From NCBI RefSeq assembly GCF_001613935.1, contig NZ_LQCI01000023.1, positions 62,001 through 126,000 on the forward strand: a DNA stretch of 64,000 nucleotides, in the 5' to 3' direction. The notes under the pieces are model-generated. The model had not been told where the DNA came from. It did not search any database and saw nothing but the letters and a program-made list of their open reading frames with translations. Each line of letters opens with the position of its first letter. Position 1 is the stretch's first letter. The DNA is from Amycolatopsis regifaucium. Lineage in GTDB: Bacteria > Actinomycetota > Actinomycetes > Mycobacteriales > Pseudonocardiaceae. This document shows, in pieces, positions 60,908-64,000 of this stretch. Position numbers and translations under genes: made by a program.

Positions 60908-61731
60908 CGAAACGGACCCACGGAGCGCATGCCGTCGTCACGGGCGCGGGGAGCGGGATCGGAAAGGCGATCGCGGCCGAGCTCGTGCGGCGCGGAAGCC
61001 GCGTCATCTGTGCCGACATCGACCTCGCTTCCGCCGAGAGAACCGTGACGGAGCTGAAATCCCAAGGCGGTGAAGCGGTCGCCGTCGCCTGCGACGTGTC
61101 CACTGTGGATGAAGTCGGCGAGCTGGCGAACCAGGCCCGTTCGTGGCTCGGGCGCGACCCCGACCTCGTCGTCAACAACGCCGGGATCGGCGCCGGTGGC
61201 AAACTCGTCGGCGAGAGTCCGCTGTCCGATTGGCGGCGCACCCTCGGCGTGAACCTCTGGGGCGTGATCCACGGTTGCCACACCTTCGTCCCCGCCATGC
61301 GCGCGGCGAAGGCGGGCGGTGTCATCAACGTCGCCTCGGCCGCCGGGTTCACCGCCGCGCCGAGAATGGCCGCTTACAACGTGAGCAAGGCCGGGGTCGT
61401 CAGTCTTTCGGAGACGCTCGCCGCGGAGCTGTCCGGCAAAGGTGTCGCGGTCACCGTGCTGTGCCCGACTTTCGTGCGTACCAACATCTTCGGCGGTGAA
61501 CTCATCGACGCCGAAGCCCGCGGCCTCGCGCAGCGTGTCTCCGATCTGGTCGGGTTCTCACCCGAGCGGGTCGCAAAGATGACGCTCGACGCCCACGACC
61601 GCGGGCGCCTGTATGTGGTGCCGCAGCCCGACGCTCAGCTTCTCTGGCACGCCAAGCGGTTCGTGCCCGTCCCCTACACGCGGATCGCCGGTCTCCTCGG
61701 CCGGTTCCTGCCCGCCGAAAAGGAGAAGTGA
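60904..61731 (+). CDS. Short-chain dehydrogenase/reductase
   Basis: 275 residues. Rossmann motif VVTGAGSGIGKAIA, DVS at strand 3, NNAG at strand 4, catalytic Ser in VASAAGF and YNVSK (Tyr, Lys). The C-terminal tail (PYTRIAGLLGRFLPAEKEK) is basic, fitting the SadH-like SDRs of mymA-type operons. It probably interconverts a ketone/aldehyde and alcohol for the monooxygenase pathway. ATGA overlap with the esterase gene and stop-start contact with the next gene. Confidence 0.87.
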   Translation: MTKRTHGAHAVVTGAGSGIGKAIAAELVRRGSRVICADIDLASAERTVTELKSQGGEAVAVACDVSTVDEVGELANQARSWLGRDPDLVVNNAGIGAGGKLVGESPLSDWRRTLGVNLWGVIHGCHTFVPAMRAAKAGGVINVASAAGFTAAPRMAAYNVSKAGVVSLSETLAAELSGKGVAVTVLCPTFVRTNIFGGELIDAEARGLAQRVSDLVGFSPERVAKMTLDAHDRGRLYVVPQPDAQLLWHAKRFVPVPYTRIAGLLGRFLPAEKEK

Positions 61732-62660
61732 TGGCCTACGACTTCGACGCGATGCTCCAGACCATCAAGGACAAGCAGTGGTCGCTGGCCGACATCGACT
61801 GGGACGCGCCCGGCGCGGAGACGATGACCGACGAACTGCGCGCCAAGATGCGGCCGTTCATGGCCGATCTGGTGTGGATCGAGCACGTCGGCGCCCGCGG
61901 GTTCGCCTCGCTGGCCAAAAAGGCACCGACGCCGGTGATCCAGGAGATCTACCGCTACTTCCACGCCGAGGAACAGAAGCACGCCAACGCCGAACTGGCG
62001 TTGATGAAACGCTGGGGCATGCTCGACGAGCACGGGTCGATGCCGGAGCCGAACATCAACGTCAAGCTCGCCATCAAGGTCCTCGACGACTACGGCGACA
62101 CGTTGCCGCTGACGGCCCTGGCCACGCTCATCCCGCTGCTGGAATGCGCGCTGGACGGCGCGCTGGTGAAGTTCCTGCTCGAAGAGGTCTCCGATCCGGT
62201 GTGTCATCAGGTCTTCCGGCATATCAACTCGGACGAGTCGCGGCACATCACGGCCGACTTCGAGGTGCTGGAACTGATCGGGGCCGGCTCGACGACCAGA
62301 CTGCTCACCGAATCGATCGGCTCGCTCAAACCGCAGATCGTCCTGGGCCTGATCGTGGTGTTCGTGCCGCTGATCAACAAGATGCGGGACAACATCGTCG
62401 CGATGGGGCTGCCGGAGAAGAAGCTGTACAACGCTGTGAAGCGGTTTTCCACCATCGGTGGCCGCGGCGAGTTCACCAAACGCATCCCGGCGTATCACGT
62501 GCTCAAGGCGCAGGCGGCGATGATCGTCGACCGTTCGCACGTCTACCACCGGCTGCTCGCCGACCCGATGGTGAAGGTGACCCGCCTGATCCCCGCGCGA
62601 CTGCTGGGCAAACCGCAGTCGTGGACCGAGGAGATCACCCACGAACCGGTCGCGTCATGA
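61731..62660 (+). CDS. Ferritin-like di-iron domain protein
   Basis: 309 residues from ATG 61731 with AAGGAG five bases upstream. The helical core carries two carboxylate/His sets typical of a di-iron site: IEHVGARGF with HAEEQKHANAE, and LECALDGALVKFLLEE with NSDESRHITADFE. A further hydrophobic stretch (LGLIVVFVPLINKM) follows. Such proteins act as oxygenases, desaturases or AurF-like N-oxygenases; the substrate here is unknown. Its place between an SDR and two FMO-related proteins suggests a shared oxidative pathway for a hydrophobic compound. Confidence 0.72.
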   Translation: MAYDFDAMLQTIKDKQWSLADIDWDAPGAETMTDELRAKMRPFMADLVWIEHVGARGFASLAKKAPTPVIQEIYRYFHAEEQKHANAELALMKRWGMLDEHGSMPEPNINVKLAIKVLDDYGDTLPLTALATLIPLLECALDGALVKFLLEEVSDPVCHQVFRHINSDESRHITADFEVLELIGAGSTTRLLTESIGSLKPQIVLGLIVVFVPLINKMRDNIVAMGLPEKKLYNAVKRFSTIGGRGEFTKRIPAYHVLKAQAAMIVDRSHVYHRLLADPMVKVTRLIPARLLGKPQSWTEEITHEPVAS

Positions 62661-63142
62661 CGATAGGCGAATTCCGGGGCGAGGTGCTGCGCGGCACCGA
62701 ATGGTTCGGGCACGACTTCGCGGGGCAGCGGGTCGCCGTCGTCGCACCCGGCCGCGAGGCCGCGCAGATCGTGCCCGAGGTGGCGGCCACCGCGCTTTCG
62801 GTGAAGGTGTTCCAGGAGGAACCGGACTGGGTGGTGCCGATGCCGGTACCCGGACCGAGCGTCGTCGGCATCGCCGTCGCCCGGGTTTTCCTGCGCTGGC
62901 AGGTGAAAGATCCCTGGATTCGCAGGCTGCTGACGCCCGACCGACGGTTCGGCTCGCGACGGACGGCGGCGGGAATCGGTTACTACGGCGCGCTCAAACG
63001 GCCGGGCTGCAAGCTCATCACCTGGCCGGTCTACGCCTTCGCCGCCAACGGGATCCGCACCGCCGAGGGCATCGAGCACCAGGCGGACGTCGTCGTATTG
63101 GGCGCGAGTTCGCTGTTCGCCAAGGAAGGACTTCCCGCATGA
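62657..63142 (+). CDS. Mini flavin-monooxygenase-like protein lacking the FAD domain
   Basis: 161 residues, ATGA-coupled to the previous gene. It looks like an internally deleted Baeyer-Villiger-type monooxygenase: VAVVAPGREAAQIVPEVA in the place of the NADPH-binding fingerprint, VKVFQEEPDWVVPM, RRLLTPDRRFGSRRT, IGYYGALKRPGCKLIT and GIRTAEGIEHQADVVVLGA. All occur in order in full-length FMOs, but the N-terminal FAD Rossmann region and the catalytic core are missing and the first Gly motif is altered. It is intact as a reading frame and coupled on both sides, so it is probably not debris. It might be a partner subunit of the next gene product. Confidence 0.65.
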   Translation: MTIGEFRGEVLRGTEWFGHDFAGQRVAVVAPGREAAQIVPEVAATALSVKVFQEEPDWVVPMPVPGPSVVGIAVARVFLRWQVKDPWIRRLLTPDRRFGSRRTAAGIGYYGALKRPGCKLITWPVYAFAANGIRTAEGIEHQADVVVLGASSLFAKEGLPA

Positions 63143-64000
63143 CCACGCCCGACCACGAGATCGCGATCATCGGCGGCGGCTTTTCCGGCATCGGTGCCGC
63201 GATCCTGCTCGACAAGGCGGGATTCGCCGATTTCCTGATGCTGGAGGAGGGTGACGGCGTCGGCGGCGCGTGGCACTGGAACACCTATCCCGGCGTCGCC
63301 GTCGACATCCCGTCGTTCAGCTACCAGTTCTCGTTCGAGCAGATCTCCGGCTGGTCGCGGGTCTACGCGCCGGGCCGTGAACTGAAGGCCTACGCCGACT
63401 ACTGCGTCGACAAGTACGACATCCGCCGTCGCACCCGACTCGGGTCGAAGGTCGTCGGGGCCACCTTCGACGACGAAACGCACTTGTGGCGCTTGGAAAC
63501 CGCCGAGGGCTGGTCGATGACGGCACGGTTCGTCGTCGGCGCCACCGGCGTGCTCACCCAGCCGAAACCGCCGGACATCGACGGCCTCGCCGACTTCCGC
63601 GGCACGGTCATGCACACCGCCCGCTGGGACCACGGCGTCGACCTGCGCGGCAAACGCGTCGCCGTCGTCGGCACCGGGGCGTCGGCCGTCCAGGTCATTC
63701 CGTCCATCGCGCCGGAAGCCGGCCATCTGACGGTGTTCCAGCGGACGCCGATCTGGTGCCTGCCCAAACCCGACGCCGTCCTGCCCCGGCCCGCGCGGCT
63801 CGTGCTGCGGCGGCTGCCCGGCGCGAAGCTCGTGTCCCGGCTGGCCAGTCAGGCGCTGGTCGAGGTGACCTTCCCGCTGGCCGCGCACTTCCACAACCTC
63901 CTGCCGACCGCGGGTGCGGGGGAGCGGATCGGCCGCGCGCATCTGCGCCGCGCGGTGAAGGATCCCGTGACCCGCGAGAAGCTCACGCCGCGATACGCCT
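63139..64000 (+). CDS. Baeyer-Villiger-type flavin monooxygenase, 5' part
   Basis: Runs off the window end, 287 codons visible. FAD site IAIIGGGFSGIGAAILL, then LEEGDGVGGAWHWNTYPGV, the BVMO fingerprint DFRGTVMHTARWDHG (F-x-G-x-x-x-H-T-x-x-W-D) and the NADPH site VAVVGTGASAVQVIPSIA. It inserts oxygen next to a ketone to form an ester, which the operon's esterase could then hydrolyse. ATGA overlap with the mini-FMO gene. Confidence 0.9.
   Translation, partial: MTTPDHEIAIIGGGFSGIGAAILLDKAGFADFLMLEEGDGVGGAWHWNTYPGVAVDIPSFSYQFSFEQISGWSRVYAPGRELKAYADYCVDKYDIRRRTRLGSKVVGATFDDETHLWRLETAEGWSMTARFVVGATGVLTQPKPPDIDGLADFRGTVMHTARWDHGVDLRGKRVAVVGTGASAVQVIPSIAPEAGHLTVFQRTPIWCLPKPDAVLPRPARLVLRRLPGAKLVSRLASQALVEVTFPLAAHFHNLLPTAGAGERIGRAHLRRAVKDPVTREKLTPRYA

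Overview
The window is very GC-rich, densely packed, uses many GTG (and a few TTG) starts and is full of 4-bp ATGA/GTGA stop-start overlaps. This is typical of a high-GC actinobacterium. From memory, the gene order of several blocks (marP / ephE-like / holin-X; acs; HAD-ssd-tadABC-pilin-tadE; DEAD helicase with DUF1998; WhiA-like protein / topA; holB) follows the Mycobacterium tuberculosis Rv3644c-Rv3671c segment. The MFS-tmk fusion, the EspG-like proteins and the repeated palindromes suggest Pseudonocardiales, probably Amycolatopsis. The genus is an inference from style and synteny, not from a search.

Layout. 1-4.1 kb: 3' part of the acid-resistance protease gene marP, a DUF1992 gene, an EphE-type hydrolase whose nucleophile position is Ala, holin-X and nhaA. 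4.3-8.6 kb: POT peptide transporter, a VIT-type Fe/Mn transporter with iron-box-like DNA upstream, a polynucleotide-kinase-like P-loop protein followed directly by a Thg1-like 3'-5' polymerase (a possible RNA 5'-end repair pair), and a DUF2848 gene. 8.7-10.3 kb: an MHS-family transporter gene broken by one in-frame TGA, plus a cupin. 10.4-15.1 kb: AT-hook-like protein, acs, GNAT, phosphoribosyltransferase and a degenerate Fic-like protein.

15.2-21.4 kb is a coherent polyhydroxybutyrate / 3-hydroxybutyrate utilisation island: 3-hydroxybutyrate dehydrogenase, MHS transporter, PucR-type regulator, a secreted oligomer-hydrolase-like enzyme and a secreted PHB-depolymerase-type esterase. 21.4-24.1 kb: ArsR/MFS divergent pair and a NiCoT Ni/Co transporter. 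24.2-31.2 kb is a peptidoglycan MurNAc salvage cluster (nagZ-namZ-amiE-like, then murR-murQ) resembling the Bacillus murQRP-amiE-nagZ-namZ locus but without the MurP PTS.

31.8-37.7 kb: HAD phosphatase, then a translationally coupled seven-gene tad pilus operon preceded by a run of four hairpins that may be a structured RNA. 38-43.8 kb: PrimPol-like protein, MrfA-type helicase, H+-pyrophosphatase. 43.9-49.8 kb: two paralogous lipoproteins, a WhiA-like protein lacking an HTH, a secreted protease and topA. 50-53.5 kb: two EspG-like paralogues and two membrane proteins behind a near-consensus SOS (LexA) box. 53.6-57 kb: MFS-thymidylate kinase fusion with a destroyed P-loop, then holB. 57.3-59.2 kb: secreted/anchored protein and tRNA-Thr(CGT). 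59.3-64 kb: TetR regulator and a mymA-like operon (esterase, SDR, di-iron-like protein, mini-FMO, Baeyer-Villiger monooxygenase) with a perfect palindromic operator at its start.

A recurring non-coding theme is long palindromes just after gene ends. Four copies share an exact 17-13-17 bp architecture with nested symmetry and compensatory changes. They look like bidirectional terminators that belong to a repeated element family.
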